NCBI RefSeq assembly: GCF_016283395.1
Contig: NZ_JAEEMU010000045.1
Location: forward strand, 1-64,000
Direction: 5' to 3'
Length of the DNA stretch: 64,000 nt
Origin: Ruminococcus sp.
GTDB lineage: Bacteria > Bacillota_A > Clostridia > Oscillospirales > Ruminococcaceae
The stretch's first letter is position 1. Each line of letters begins with the position of its first letter. A program made the translations under genes and the position numbers. Below, in pieces: positions 10,354 through 19,092 of the stretch. Under the pieces are notes generated by a model. It was given only the letters and a program-made list of their open reading frames with translations, did no database searches and was not told where the DNA came from.

Positions 10354-11066
10354 ATTATCCCCTCCCTGTATTTTCCAACGTCTATCACTCCGTTTATCAT
10401 GTGAGGACGATAATAAAGCGGAGAGGCAATATCCGAAAATCTTGGATTTTCCCAGTCACCGTTCACCGGCTTGCCGCCGTCATCGAATTTAAGGCCGTAA
10501 AGCATAAAGCCAAGATCAATATCACCTTCAAGCTCACTGTCAATGAGTGACATATCAAAATCATCCACAATCTCCATTCGCTTCACCGAGAATTCCCTGC
10601 ACCCAAGGCACGGCTGTCGGAAAAACTGGCCGTTCCTGAGCCGCCGCAGCATTATATTGTAATGCTTTTCTTCACATTCATCTTCATGCTCTGATCTGTT
10701 GCCTGTAAGCTCAAAGTGGAACTCTATGCCGTATTTTACATCTCTCAGCAACATTCCTGCACGCTGGCTGCGCTGTTCAGAGGCAAATATCTCCGCTGAG
10801 CCTTTTCCTTTCATCTGTGACTTTACCGATGAAAGCGGTATTTTGCATTTGATCTCGTTTCTTCTTATGTTGATAAAACGTATAGGGTTAAAAACAATGA
10901 TCTTATCCACAACTATCCTTATAGCAGGCTTCCAGTACACTGATTTTATGAGTCCCTCTATTGCCGATATAGTCGGAACATCATAGCTTACTCTTTCTAC
11001 CTTGAACTCAGGTCTTGTGAATAAGGCATAATCGCCTTCAACGATTATCTTAAATCCATATCCCAT
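10347..11066 (-). CDS. cas5: Type I-C crRNA endonuclease and Cascade subunit Cas5c
   Basis: In type I-C, Cas5c replaces Cas6: it cuts the repeat hairpin and caps the crRNA 5' end. The 239-aa protein starts with YGFKIIVEGDYALFTRPEFK, typical of Cas5d/Csd5, and contains the conserved VERVSYDVPTISAIEGLIKS segment. Candidate catalytic residues match the known Tyr/Lys-His arrangement: Tyr in SVYWKP and Lys-His in EEKHYN. It follows cas3 after 12 bp in the operon. Confidence 0.95.
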   Translation of the reverse strand: MGYGFKIIVEGDYALFTRPEFKVERVSYDVPTISAIEGLIKSVYWKPAIRIVVDKIIVFNPIRFINIRRNEIKCKIPLSSVKSQMKGKGSAEIFASEQRSQRAGMLLRDVKYGIEFHFELTGNRSEHEDECEEKHYNIMLRRLRNGQFFRQPCLGCREFSVKRMEIVDDFDMSLIDSELEGDIDLGFMLYGLKFDDGGKPVNGDWENPRFSDIASPLYYRPHMINGVIDVGKYREGIIC

Positions 11067-11078
11067 ATTATCACCTCT

Positions 11079-13253
11079 TTAATATATATTGTCACTTTGA
11101 TAATCAATATCAAGTCCCGTATCTGATCTGTAATTATCATTATTCGTCAGTACATAGATACCGTTTCCAACATCCCGGATAAGTCCGAGAGAAAGTGCTT
11201 TGTCGTATTCTCCGCGCAATTTAAGTGAAACAGTATATTTCTGCAATTTACGCAGTGCCGTCTTTTTGCTTGAAAAAACAAGCGCAATCAGTTCTTCTGT
11301 TTCGGTGTTGTTGTTTATGACAACTCCCACAGTATCGTCCCGTATGAATTTGAATTTTTCAGAATAGGTACGAAACGGGATACTGTCAAGACTATGAGTT
11401 ATATTCGCAATGGAGTTCCTTTCTATGGCTTCTTTGCTGTAGTTGAATATACGGCTGTAATACTCCCTTATGCACTCCTGTGAGGAAATGTCATCATAAT
11501 TCTGAAGAAGTTCCCTCATCGCACTTGCCCTGATTTGCAGATCACCGTGGGGCTTTTCATCGGTTTCAAAAATGAAAACGTCACCACATTCCCGTTTTCC
11601 CTCACGATTACATCTGCCGCCCGATTGCAGTATGCTGTCAAGTCCTGCAAGCTGTCTGAAAACAGTCTCAAAATCAAGATCAACGCCTGCTTCTACAAGT
11701 GACGTAGACACAACAGTTATCTTTTCGCCTTTCGCAAGATCGCTGCGTATAGCCTTTATCGTAATGGAACGGTCTGACGGAGTCATATACGTTGAAAGAT
11801 GATATTTCTTTCCGCCAAGAATATTATACATCTCTCGGGCTGTTCTTCGGCTGTTGACAATTATAAGACTGCTGCGGTATCCCATAGCACGTTCAGCAAT
11901 GCTTTCAATTGTTGTTTTACCGAGATCAATATACCTGCACTTGCTGAAATATGAGAAATCACTTCTGTCGCATATAAGCTCACAAAGAGGAACATTTATG
12001 GAAAACTTCTCAAAAAGCGGCATGTAATCAGGCATTGTTGCCGACAGGAACACTGCTTCGCTGTTTAAGTACTTTGTCACGAAACCTATTCCTCTCAGAC
12101 AAGGCTGAAGCATTTCAACGGGCAGCATATGCACCTCGTCAAATATGATGATACTGTCAGCATAGTTATGCAGCTTTCTCAGTCCTGAACTCCTGTAATG
12201 ATACAGCGACTGAAAAAACTGAACACAAGTTGTAATAATTATAGGAGCGTCCCAGTTTTCAGCTGAACGTTTCAGCTTATCGGCTGTGAGATCGTTTTCA
12301 CCAATATCCTCAAAGCAATAATTTGAATGATGCTGTAAAATATCAGCATATTCTCCGAACAGCTTCTCAAAAGTCTCAGCCGTCTGTTCAATTATGCTCG
12401 TATAAGGAATGACGTAAATAATTCGCTTTTTTCCATGCTCACGCAGCTTTTTCAACGCTATCTTTATACTGCAAAGAGTTTTTCCGCTTCCTGTAGGCAT
12501 ATTGAGTATACTTACCGCACTGTCATTTGAACTGCGGCTCACAGCCTGTTCCTGTAACCTGCTCCTTGCAAGCTTCAAAGGCGTATCGTGTACAAAACCT
12601 GAAAGGCACTCATCAACAGTTTTTTCAGCTTCTGAAAAATCCGCATCACATCCACGTTCTATCTCAGGCGAACAAAAATGCTCAGTATCTATAAAATCCG
12701 CATCTGCAAGGCATGAAAACAGATACCGAGTAAAAAATGCGTACTTTTCGAACAATTCAGTTTTGCCGTTTACTTTTTTAAGTTCATCAGCAAAACGTAT
12801 CGCCTCAGGAAAAACCAGATCTATCTGCTGACGGTACGCACTATAATCCGCATCACCAACATAATTTTTTTCACGTTTCAAACGACTGTGAAGAGTAGTA
12901 TCGGCATCAGCAAGATCAATATCTGTACCGCCGTCAGGAAGTCCAGTATGATGTCCTGCAATGCAATATTGTATCATATACAGCAAAAATAAACGGTTTT
13001 CTGCTGAGATATTAGTATTCAGCTTCCCTGCCTCTATCGCACCGCATGACGAATGTTCAAAACGCTCATTGCTGCCGTTTAGTCTGCGCTGGAATGTCAA
13101 TGCAAACTTGCCTATATCATGGGCAAGTCCGATAAAATACGCTATATCCTTTGTAAGTTCAACAGAATTATCACGAGCCGCTTCCGCAACATTTTCAAGA
13201 TGTTCCCGAACAGTCTGCTTCCTGTCATCTGTAGTGTGAGCATAGTATTCCAT
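11079..13253 (-). CDS. cas3: CRISPR-associated helicase/nuclease Cas3 (HD plus SF2 helicase)
   Basis: Target-degrading enzyme recruited by Cascade. The N-terminal HD nuclease domain has the metal site LAHDIGKFALTFQRRL and a downstream HSSCGA motif. The helicase part shows Walker A NMPTGSGKTLCS, DEVH box IIIFDEVHMLP, motif III VFLSATMP and motif VI region LDSILQSGGRCNREG. About 724 aa. Two adjacent ATGs (13256, 13253) follow an AGGAGG; the second has the more usual 6-nt spacing. First gene of the cas operon, behind a near-consensus promoter. Confidence 0.96.
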   Translation of the reverse strand: MEYYAHTTDDRKQTVREHLENVAEAARDNSVELTKDIAYFIGLAHDIGKFALTFQRRLNGSNERFEHSSCGAIEAGKLNTNISAENRLFLLYMIQYCIAGHHTGLPDGGTDIDLADADTTLHSRLKREKNYVGDADYSAYRQQIDLVFPEAIRFADELKKVNGKTELFEKYAFFTRYLFSCLADADFIDTEHFCSPEIERGCDADFSEAEKTVDECLSGFVHDTPLKLARSRLQEQAVSRSSNDSAVSILNMPTGSGKTLCSIKIALKKLREHGKKRIIYVIPYTSIIEQTAETFEKLFGEYADILQHHSNYCFEDIGENDLTADKLKRSAENWDAPIIITTCVQFFQSLYHYRSSGLRKLHNYADSIIIFDEVHMLPVEMLQPCLRGIGFVTKYLNSEAVFLSATMPDYMPLFEKFSINVPLCELICDRSDFSYFSKCRYIDLGKTTIESIAERAMGYRSSLIIVNSRRTAREMYNILGGKKYHLSTYMTPSDRSITIKAIRSDLAKGEKITVVSTSLVEAGVDLDFETVFRQLAGLDSILQSGGRCNREGKRECGDVFIFETDEKPHGDLQIRASAMRELLQNYDDISSQECIREYYSRIFNYSKEAIERNSIANITHSLDSIPFRTYSEKFKFIRDDTVGVVINNNTETEELIALVFSSKKTALRKLQKYTVSLKLRGEYDKALSLGLIRDVGNGIYVLTNNDNYRSDTGLDIDYQSDNIY

Positions 13254-13327
13254 CATTTGCCTCCTTATACGGCATTATTCAACATAATATACATTAGTTT
13301 TTACGTTACAGCGATTATTATAGTAAT

Positions 13328-13356
13328 ATTATACCATTACATTATATCTTCGTCAA
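13328..13356 (-). promoter_or_regulatory. Sigma-A-type promoter of the cas operon
   Basis: On the minus strand TTGACG (13356-13351), 17-nt spacer and TATAAT (13333-13328). It lies about 75 bp upstream of cas3 and downstream of the terminator that closes the neighbouring operon. Confidence 0.75.
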
Positions 13357-13426
13357 TGCATAGTGAGTATAATTAACAAACTGTTAATCACCTTCCATCC
13401 GACATTTCCCCCATTTAAACATAAGA

Positions 13427-13455
13427 AAAACGCCCCTGATTATCAGGGACGTTTT
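13427..13455 (-). terminator. Intrinsic terminator of the kinase/PqqD/ABC operon
   Basis: AAAACGYCCCTGAT and its complement (13427-13440, 13442-13455, one G-U) form a 14-bp stem; on the minus strand it runs into GTTTTTC. It separates the five-gene operon from the cas promoter. Confidence 0.85.
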
Positions 13456-13466
13456 GTGCTGTTGAT

Positions 13467-14579
13467 TTATTCTTTGCGAATTTGTTTTATCTGATCGGAT
13501 ATTCTCTTTTTGCTTGCAGCAGGTCCGCGGAATAAACGGTATATGTACGCAGCAGGGATAAGCAGCTTGCTCTTTTTCACCCACGGTACAGATACTTCAA
13601 GGTATTCCAAAGACGGGAACAAACGATATCGCAGATATCCTAATTTTGAGCCTTTGGCGCGGTATTTGAGATCGTTTTTAACTCGGTTTTCACGCACACC
13701 ATAAGTTCCTGACATAATGTAGTAATCAAGAAGCTCTTTTTCCTCACTTGTAAGCGGCTCATTCGAGAAAATTTTAACTGCAAGCTCACGGTTAGTCTTT
13801 TCAAAATCAACAATATCCAGCTTTTTTAGCTCTGCATTGATATAATCCTTATCAAGCGAGTCCTTAAATCTGCGCATGAAAATATATGTATCCACAAGAG
13901 AACGCACACCTGTTCCGTCACTTGCAAAATGCTTGTATTCATGAGCTATGAAGTATATGTAAAAATCCTCGTCACGGAAGTGATAACCGTATTCGTTTTT
14001 CTCGTCCTTGATGAGCCTTTTCTTCACATCTTCATAATAACCATGAAGCTTTCCTACATGAGCTCCCGTGAACAGTTCGTTGTGCATCTCAAAATTACAC
14101 ACAGGCGGCTTGAAATAAGCATCATCATTATCCTGCCCGAAATGATCGCAGGTAAAGCTCATATCAAGCATAACTTCCTTTATATATGCTCGTTTAGTGC
14201 CGTCACATAGTATATCATTATCCGACATCTGACGCATACCGAGCTTAGGGTACCAATCCTTGAATATAGCACCTTTCAAAGGCATATACCATATTTTTTC
14301 CGCTTCAAGACGCTTTAGTATCTTTGCGCGTTCGGAATCAAGGAGTATATTCTTACGGATAGATTTTTCCTTAGCCTGTGTGAAGTCATTGTCTTTAATG
14401 CCTGCTGATTCCAGTGCATAAGCCACGCAGGCTGTAAGGATATGAGTCTGACAAACCTCAAAAAGCTTTGGCAGATCAAGAGCATCTATTCGCTCACGGT
14501 CAGGAGTTACACCGTTTATAGAACAAACAGTAAGATATATCATATCCTCAGCATTGCTGCGGAATTCACTCTTCTCCAT
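13467..14579 (-). CDS. NTP_transf_5-type nucleotidyltransferase family protein
   Basis: The 370-aa protein has the family signature at residues 99-124: the catalytic-looking PLKGAIFKDWYPKLGMRQMS followed by DNDIL, where the Ser-Asp-x-Asp pattern (D120, D122) is the expected metal-binding pair of the polymerase-beta nucleotidyltransferase fold. HDE-like EMHNELF and KHFASDG follow. Members of this family recur in lasso-peptide and other RiPP gene clusters together with HprK-like kinases and PqqD proteins (family knowledge); their substrate is mostly unknown. Last gene of a five-gene overlapping operon: its ATG overlaps the ABC transporter gene by 14 bp, and an intrinsic terminator follows the stop. 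What it modifies here cannot be read from sequence. Confidence 0.75.
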   Translation of the reverse strand: MEKSEFRSNAEDMIYLTVCSINGVTPDRERIDALDLPKLFEVCQTHILTACVAYALESAGIKDNDFTQAKEKSIRKNILLDSERAKILKRLEAEKIWYMPLKGAIFKDWYPKLGMRQMSDNDILCDGTKRAYIKEVMLDMSFTCDHFGQDNDDAYFKPPVCNFEMHNELFTGAHVGKLHGYYEDVKKRLIKDEKNEYGYHFRDEDFYIYFIAHEYKHFASDGTGVRSLVDTYIFMRRFKDSLDKDYINAELKKLDIVDFEKTNRELAVKIFSNEPLTSEEKELLDYYIMSGTYGVRENRVKNDLKYRAKGSKLGYLRYRLFPSLEYLEVSVPWVKKSKLLIPAAYIYRLFRGPAASKKRISDQIKQIRKE

Positions 14580-16287
14580 TTTCTATCACGCCCTTTTCGG
14601 TAAATTTCAGTATCCTGTCGCAAATATCCAAAGCAGCAGGTCTATGAGTCACGATGACCACGGTCTTATCTGTCATATTCCTGAGATTTTCAAGAACTTT
14701 GCGTTCAGTAGCTTCATCGAGAGCACTTGTTGCTTCGTCCAGAAGCATTATAGGACATTTCGAGTATATAGCCCTTGCAATGGCTATACGCTGCATCTGT
14801 CCCTCTGAAAGACCTGTTCCGCGCTCGCCGAGAAGTGTATCCACGCCGTCATCAAGCTCACTTACGAACTCGTCAGCACAGGCTATTTTCAGCACATTGC
14901 TGATGCGCTCATCATCGCTCATATTACTTTTATCCGCAAAGCAGACCACATCACGGATAGTTCCGCTCATAAGCTGATTGCCCTGCGGAACATATGCAAA
15001 TAACCTGTGGAACTTCGCCGAAAGCTCTTCGGTATTGCCGCTTTTATCGGTTATGTAGCGTCTGCCGCCGTCAAGCTTATATATGCACATAAGCAGTTTG
15101 AGCACGGTACTTTTGCCGCAGCCGCTGTGACCTGTAAAAGCAACATACTGTCCTTTTTTTATCTCCACACTGATATCTTTCAGCACTGCAGGCATAGTAT
15201 CCTTGCTGAGTTCACGGACACTGTCACCTGACGGATAGTAAGCAAACTCAGCGTTTTCAAGTCCCATCGCCAAGAAGTCATTGCGGTAATAACCAAGAGT
15301 TTCGTCAATGTCCATAGGCTGAACATCGGTGTCATTCTCAAATGCTTCTATCTCCATGAGACGTTCGGCACTTGCCGTCATAGCGTAAAACTTGGGCAGA
15401 TAGCCTGTAATATTTGCAAACGGAGACTGTATCTGTGAAATGAGCTGTGTGATAGCTGTCAATGTACCGTAGCTTATAGCTCCTGTGAGGATACCGTAGC
15501 CGCAGTAGATAACTCCTCCCACATACATTCCCTGCATACCTGCATGAAATCCGATATTGCAGAAATTTGAAAAGCGAGTGCGCTTCATGCGTGACTTCTT
15601 ATGGTCAAGCATTTTTTCGAGTGCATCATTTTCGGTCTGTTCTTCCGCAGTAAATGAACGTATCATCATCATACTGCCGAGTCGTTCCTGCAAATATACA
15701 CGGAGCTTTCCGTCGCGCTCCTGTATGTTCTTATGGAGTCTTTTCAGCACCTTGCGGAAACCGTATGTAGCAAAAAACAGGACAACTCCGACAGGCAGAA
15801 GTATAAGCGCGAAACGATAATCAAGCACTATCATCATCGTCATTGCGCTGACCATTTTCACGACCATACCTGCAAGCCCAGGCAGTATCTCCACACTGTT
15901 CTGAGCCACAACTACTGTATCATTTGTAAGGCGGTTCAGCCACTCGCCCGAATGTACCGCACTGACAGTTCCGAAGTCTTTGGTAAGGATATTGTTGAGC
16001 AGTCTCTGCTTGAAAAGGTTTTCGAGCGAAGCACGGGAAAGCTCTTCAAGCCAACGAATTACAGCCCTCATTGCCACTTGTGCAAGTACAAGGAGAATTA
16101 TAAACATAACATTCAGCCTGAAACTGCTCCTGTCGCCGTCAACTGCGTTATCAACAATATTTCTAAGCAAAAGCGCGTAAAGAACTCCGCTTGCACCGTG
16201 AAGTGCCTGCACTATTATCAGCCACAATATGTTCCATTTTTTTCGTCCTGTAACTGAATACAGCCATTTTACCGCATTGTTCTTCAT
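14566..16287 (-). CDS. ABC transporter, fused permease and ATPase (peptide exporter type)
   Basis: 573 aa with an N-terminal ABC transporter type-1 membrane domain (about six helices, residues 20-300) and a C-terminal ATPase: Walker A GHSGCGKST, Q-loop AYVPQGNQLMSGTI, signature LSEGQMQRIAIARA, Walker B IMLLDEATSALDE and H-loop VIVTHRP. It has no N-terminal C39 peptidase, so any leader cleavage would need another enzyme, such as the S26-type peptidase encoded just upstream. The start overlaps that peptidase gene as ATGA. Homodimeric exporters of this build move lipids, drugs or RiPPs; the setting with a PqqD-like protein favours a peptide, by inference. Confidence 0.9.
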   Translation of the reverse strand: MKNNAVKWLYSVTGRKKWNILWLIIVQALHGASGVLYALLLRNIVDNAVDGDRSSFRLNVMFIILLVLAQVAMRAVIRWLEELSRASLENLFKQRLLNNILTKDFGTVSAVHSGEWLNRLTNDTVVVAQNSVEILPGLAGMVVKMVSAMTMMIVLDYRFALILLPVGVVLFFATYGFRKVLKRLHKNIQERDGKLRVYLQERLGSMMMIRSFTAEEQTENDALEKMLDHKKSRMKRTRFSNFCNIGFHAGMQGMYVGGVIYCGYGILTGAISYGTLTAITQLISQIQSPFANITGYLPKFYAMTASAERLMEIEAFENDTDVQPMDIDETLGYYRNDFLAMGLENAEFAYYPSGDSVRELSKDTMPAVLKDISVEIKKGQYVAFTGHSGCGKSTVLKLLMCIYKLDGGRRYITDKSGNTEELSAKFHRLFAYVPQGNQLMSGTIRDVVCFADKSNMSDDERISNVLKIACADEFVSELDDGVDTLLGERGTGLSEGQMQRIAIARAIYSKCPIMLLDEATSALDEATERKVLENLRNMTDKTVVIVTHRPAALDICDRILKFTEKGVIENGEE

Positions 16288-16718
16288 CGCTTTATCAGCC
16301 TTTTCAACTTCAGTTTAACACGCATAAAAAAGATCCTCACAGCTGCAAGATCAACCCAAATATGGCTGTAAAGGCGATAACTGAACTCGTCGATCGAATG
16401 TTTTCTGCCGTTGTGGACAAAAGATGTCATTACTCCGATAATATCTTCATCTTTAATGCCGTATTCCTTGTTGATACAGTTATCGCCAAGAATAACATAA
16501 TCTTTGTCACACACCTTTATGATTCGGTGCAGAACATAACTGTCAGGTGGTCGCCGATATAATACAACATCATATTTTTTGCAGCGTTCTTCGTCCTTTT
16601 TCTTTACAGTAAAAAGGTCGCGCCCTTGTTTAAGAAGGGGCATCATACTTACGCCGACATTACTGTAAGTCATTTCACCGTTCTGTTCAAGGTAGTCTTC
16701 ATACGTTGTCTTAATCAT
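16284..16718 (-). CDS. S24/S26-family (signal peptidase I-like) serine peptidase
   Basis: Short 144-aa protein with the signal-peptidase core: nucleophile Ser24 in VGVSMMPLLKQG, then DVVLYRRPPDSYVLHRIIKV and the LGDN box at 77-80. Where bacterial signal peptidase I has the general-base Lys, this protein has His64 (VLHRI), as in the ER/SipW-type Ser-His enzymes. No clear N-terminal membrane anchor; a hydrophobic, then very basic, C-terminus (LAAVRIFFMRVKLKLKRL) may associate with the membrane. It overlaps the PqqD gene by 8 bp and the ABC gene by 4 bp. Probable leader or precursor-processing peptidase of this operon; substrate unknown. Confidence 0.75.
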   Translation of the reverse strand: MIKTTYEDYLEQNGEMTYSNVGVSMMPLLKQGRDLFTVKKKDEERCKKYDVVLYRRPPDSYVLHRIIKVCDKDYVILGDNCINKEYGIKDEDIIGVMTSFVHNGRKHSIDEFSYRLYSHIWVDLAAVRIFFMRVKLKLKRLIKR

Positions 16719-16971
16719 CTATAGCCCCGATTTTTCTGAGCTGATCTATGATCTTCTTCACATCACGTTCCAGAGCTTCCTTTGGAGCGTCATACTTCTC
16801 CTGCATTTTTGCAACTATTTCAGCCTCGGTAGTATCATTTTCGAGGCAGCTTATTATAAAACCTGCTGTTTCATTGCTGCGGACAAGTCCCGAAAACTTG
16901 CTTGCTCCTGTAGAAACGAGAAGCTTCTGATCTCCGTCATCATGTGTTAAAAAACCGCTGTTAATTTTCAT
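16711..16971 (-). CDS. PqqD-like peptide-binding (RRE) protein
   Basis: 86-aa protein with the PqqD architecture: three-strand N-terminus (MKINSGFLTHDD, KLLVSTG, FSGLVRSNETAGFIISCL) and a helical C-terminus with EIVAKMQEKYDAPKEALERD and VKKIIDQLRKIGAI. PqqD-like RiPP recognition elements bind leader peptides and present them to modifying enzymes. Here it is encoded between a kinase and a peptidase with tight spacing (4-bp gap to the kinase gene, 8-bp overlap with the peptidase gene). No cyclase or radical SAM gene is nearby, so the modification it serves may be phosphorylation or nucleotidylation by the neighbours (inference). Confidence 0.85.
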   Translation of the reverse strand: MKINSGFLTHDDGDQKLLVSTGASKFSGLVRSNETAGFIISCLENDTTEAEIVAKMQEKYDAPKEALERDVKKIIDQLRKIGAIDD

Positions 16972-16975
16972 AAAA

Positions 16976-17710
16976 TCAACCTTTCATTCCGTTATATGCG
17001 ACTTCCGCCGCTTCCATATCCATATTGCAGGCGAGCCTGTAAAGTTCGATACCTGCCGCCATTTTGTCCACAAGTTTAAGCGTTTTAGCCATTTGTAAAG
17101 GATCCTGCGGACGATATACCTGCTGTAAAAGCATTGAATAAGCCTCTGTTTTACCGATAGGCACGATACTGTTTTTTTCACCGCGTGTAAGTATACATAT
17201 AGCTTTAAGCGGCACTGACATATTGCAGCCAAGCCTGTGCTTACCGTTATATGGAGTACCGTAAGCGATAACTCCGCTGTCTGTTATTTTCAGCATAGGT
17301 TTGTCGTCATTGACCATTACCGCCCTGTCACCGAGATACTCGCGCCAAAGCCTGGTATGCGTGGACTTGCCTGTGCCTGACTTTGCCGTAAAAAGAAATC
17401 CCTGTCCGTCAACTGCTATTACAGAGCCATGAAACACAAATGTATCATAGCTCGGCATATACTCTGCTATCTTACGGTATACCGCGGTCTCTTCAAGAAG
17501 ATCGTCCGAAAAATCAGGGATATCTTTTCCTTCATATGCAAATTCAGAGTCCGACTTCTGCTTTTCATAAATTATATCCTCAGCAGTTATCTTCACTGAA
17601 AGATCAGCAGGCTCGTCTGTGAGATAATCCTTGCAGTATTCGTGAACTTTTTCATATATTGAATTCACTTCAATGAGCTTATCCGCCATTTTGTATTTTC
17701 CTGTAAACAT
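16976..17710 (-). CDS. HPr kinase-like P-loop kinase (HprK-related)
   Basis: 244-aa protein whose second half has the HPr-kinase/PEP-carboxykinase-like core: FHGSVIAVDGQGFLFTAKSG, P-loop SGTGKSTHTRLW at about 111-122, then VNDDKP (133-138) and GTPYNGKHRLG. It lacks the N-terminal HprK domain and the usual HprK context (ptsH, lgt), so it is not the catabolite-repression kinase. Related HprK-like kinases phosphorylate lasso peptides and accompany PqqD and NTP_transf_5 genes in RiPP clusters. The frame is open from a TTG at 17722, but that codon is part of the TTGGAGAG ribosome binding site of ATG 17710. First gene of the operon. Confidence 0.8.
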   Translation of the reverse strand: MFTGKYKMADKLIEVNSIYEKVHEYCKDYLTDEPADLSVKITAEDIIYEKQKSDSEFAYEGKDIPDFSDDLLEETAVYRKIAEYMPSYDTFVFHGSVIAVDGQGFLFTAKSGTGKSTHTRLWREYLGDRAVMVNDDKPMLKITDSGVIAYGTPYNGKHRLGCNMSVPLKAICILTRGEKNSIVPIGKTEAYSMLLQQVYRPQDPLQMAKTLKLVDKMAAGIELYRLACNMDMEAAEVAYNGMKG

Positions 17711-17751
17711 TGATCTCTCCAATAAGTAATAATTAGTATTCCGTTACGAAT

Positions 17752-17780
17752 ATTATATCATAGTAATAATAAAATAGCAA
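17752..17780 (-). promoter_or_regulatory. Promoter of the kinase/PqqD operon
   Basis: TTGCTA (17780-17775), 17-nt spacer, TATAAT (17757-17752) on the minus strand; predicted transcription start about 35 nt before the kinase start. The leader is too short for a precursor-peptide gene. Confidence 0.7.
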
Positions 17781-17814
17781 GTCATACGGTGCTGAATTAA
17801 CGTTATCAATCAAT

Positions 17815-17860
17815 AAAAAATGCCATAGTATAACCGATAACAACTCGGAAATACTATGGC
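17815..17860 (-). terminator. Intrinsic terminator of pncA-pncB
   Basis: GCCATAGTAT (17822-17831) and ATACTATGGC (17851-17860) form a perfect 10-bp stem, followed on the minus strand by ATTTTTTATT. It lies just after the pncB stop codon. Confidence 0.88.
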
Positions 17861-17874
17861 TGAAAAAATCTTTA

Positions 17875-19074
17875 TTATTTTACTGTTGCTTCTCTTTTAA
17901 TTCTGAAATCAACAGAACGTTTCAGATAGCCGAGATACTCTTCATCTCTGCACATTGCCTTGCCGATATCGTCAGAAAGCTTTGCAACAGGTCTGCCGTT
18001 TACATACTGGAGCTTTATAACGATATTTAAAGCCTTTTCCTCAGTATCATTTGAGCAGAACGTGCCTATACCAAAAGATACCTTTGTCTTGTCGCAGAAA
18101 TAGTCATGCAGCTTCTGAGCTCTGTCAAAGTCAAGGCTGTCGCTGAAAAGAAGGAGCTTAGTTTTCGGGTCAACGCCGTACTTTTTATAGTGAGCGATCA
18201 TCTTTTCTCCCCACTCATAGGGATCACCGCTGTCATGGCGGACACCTGTATAGTTATTGACCATGGAACGGTTGAAATCAAGCAGAAACAGGTCTGTTGT
18301 AACCGTATCCGTAAGTGCAGTACCGTTATCGCCGTCGTACTCGTCATACCAATCCTTCATAGCATAATGGTTGGTATAAGCAAGAGGGATAGAGTCTATT
18401 CCCTGATACATCTGCACGAATTCATGTGCATAAGTACCGATAGGTGTTACATTATACTTCATTGCAAGGTAAACATTTGAAGTACCTACGCAGTTTTTAG
18501 TCTCTGTAACAAATCTCTTTACAACAACATCCTCCCACTCACGTGAAAGTCTCCTACGGCAGCCGAATTCAGCGAACTTGAATGTATAAGTTCCATCGTT
18601 CATAGCCTTTATCTTAGCGTCAAGACGCTCCTCAGCCGACTTTTTCAGCTTCTCGTAGTCATACTTCATACGGAAGTATACCTCATTTACAATTTCAAGG
18701 AGATATATCTCGAACTGCATAGCCGAGAAAAGAGGTCCGTTAACTTCGATAACAAGCTCACCGTCTTTCAGTTCAGCTGTAACGTAATCACGGATAGGTC
18801 TCCAGAGCCTGAGGAATTCAACATAGTCATTTTTTATGAAACGTATTGAACGAAGATAATCAAGCTCTTCCTTTTTGAAAGTAAGTGAGCAAAGGTGGTC
18901 AATCTGCTCGTTTATCTCCTGAACCATTTCGGGAGTAAACACAACGTCCTTATTTCTGCATTTGAAGAAATACTGTCCGCAAAGATCGGTGTGCTTGTGG
19001 AAGATGACCTGATCCATATTGAATTTATACAGGTCTGTATCAAGAAGTGAAATAACGATAGATTCGAGTTTCAT
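17875..19074 (-). CDS. pncB: Nicotinate phosphoribosyltransferase
   Basis: Joins nicotinate and PRPP to give nicotinate mononucleotide in the Preiss-Handler NAD salvage route. The N-terminus LLDTDLYKFNMDQVIFHKH and the later FAEFGCRRRLSREW, GTSNVYLA, PIGTYAHEF and RHDSGDPYEWGEK motifs are those of the family, including the conserved phosphate-binding and catalytic histidine regions. 399 aa, normal length. An AAAGGAG precedes the ATG. It lies 18 bp downstream of the nicotinamidase gene, so the two successive steps of the pathway are co-transcribed. Confidence 0.96.
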   Translation of the reverse strand: MKLESIVISLLDTDLYKFNMDQVIFHKHTDLCGQYFFKCRNKDVVFTPEMVQEINEQIDHLCSLTFKKEELDYLRSIRFIKNDYVEFLRLWRPIRDYVTAELKDGELVIEVNGPLFSAMQFEIYLLEIVNEVYFRMKYDYEKLKKSAEERLDAKIKAMNDGTYTFKFAEFGCRRRLSREWEDVVVKRFVTETKNCVGTSNVYLAMKYNVTPIGTYAHEFVQMYQGIDSIPLAYTNHYAMKDWYDEYDGDNGTALTDTVTTDLFLLDFNRSMVNNYTGVRHDSGDPYEWGEKMIAHYKKYGVDPKTKLLLFSDSLDFDRAQKLHDYFCDKTKVSFGIGTFCSNDTEEKALNIVIKLQYVNGRPVAKLSDDIGKAMCRDEEYLGYLKRSVDFRIKREATVK

Positions 19075-19092
19075 AGCTTTCTCCTTTCTATA

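Noticed and set aside
13467..17710. Reading the five-gene operon as a lasso-peptide cluster
   Set aside because: No B2 transglutaminase-like protease, no asparagine-synthetase-like cyclase and no precursor ORF; only the accessory genes match.
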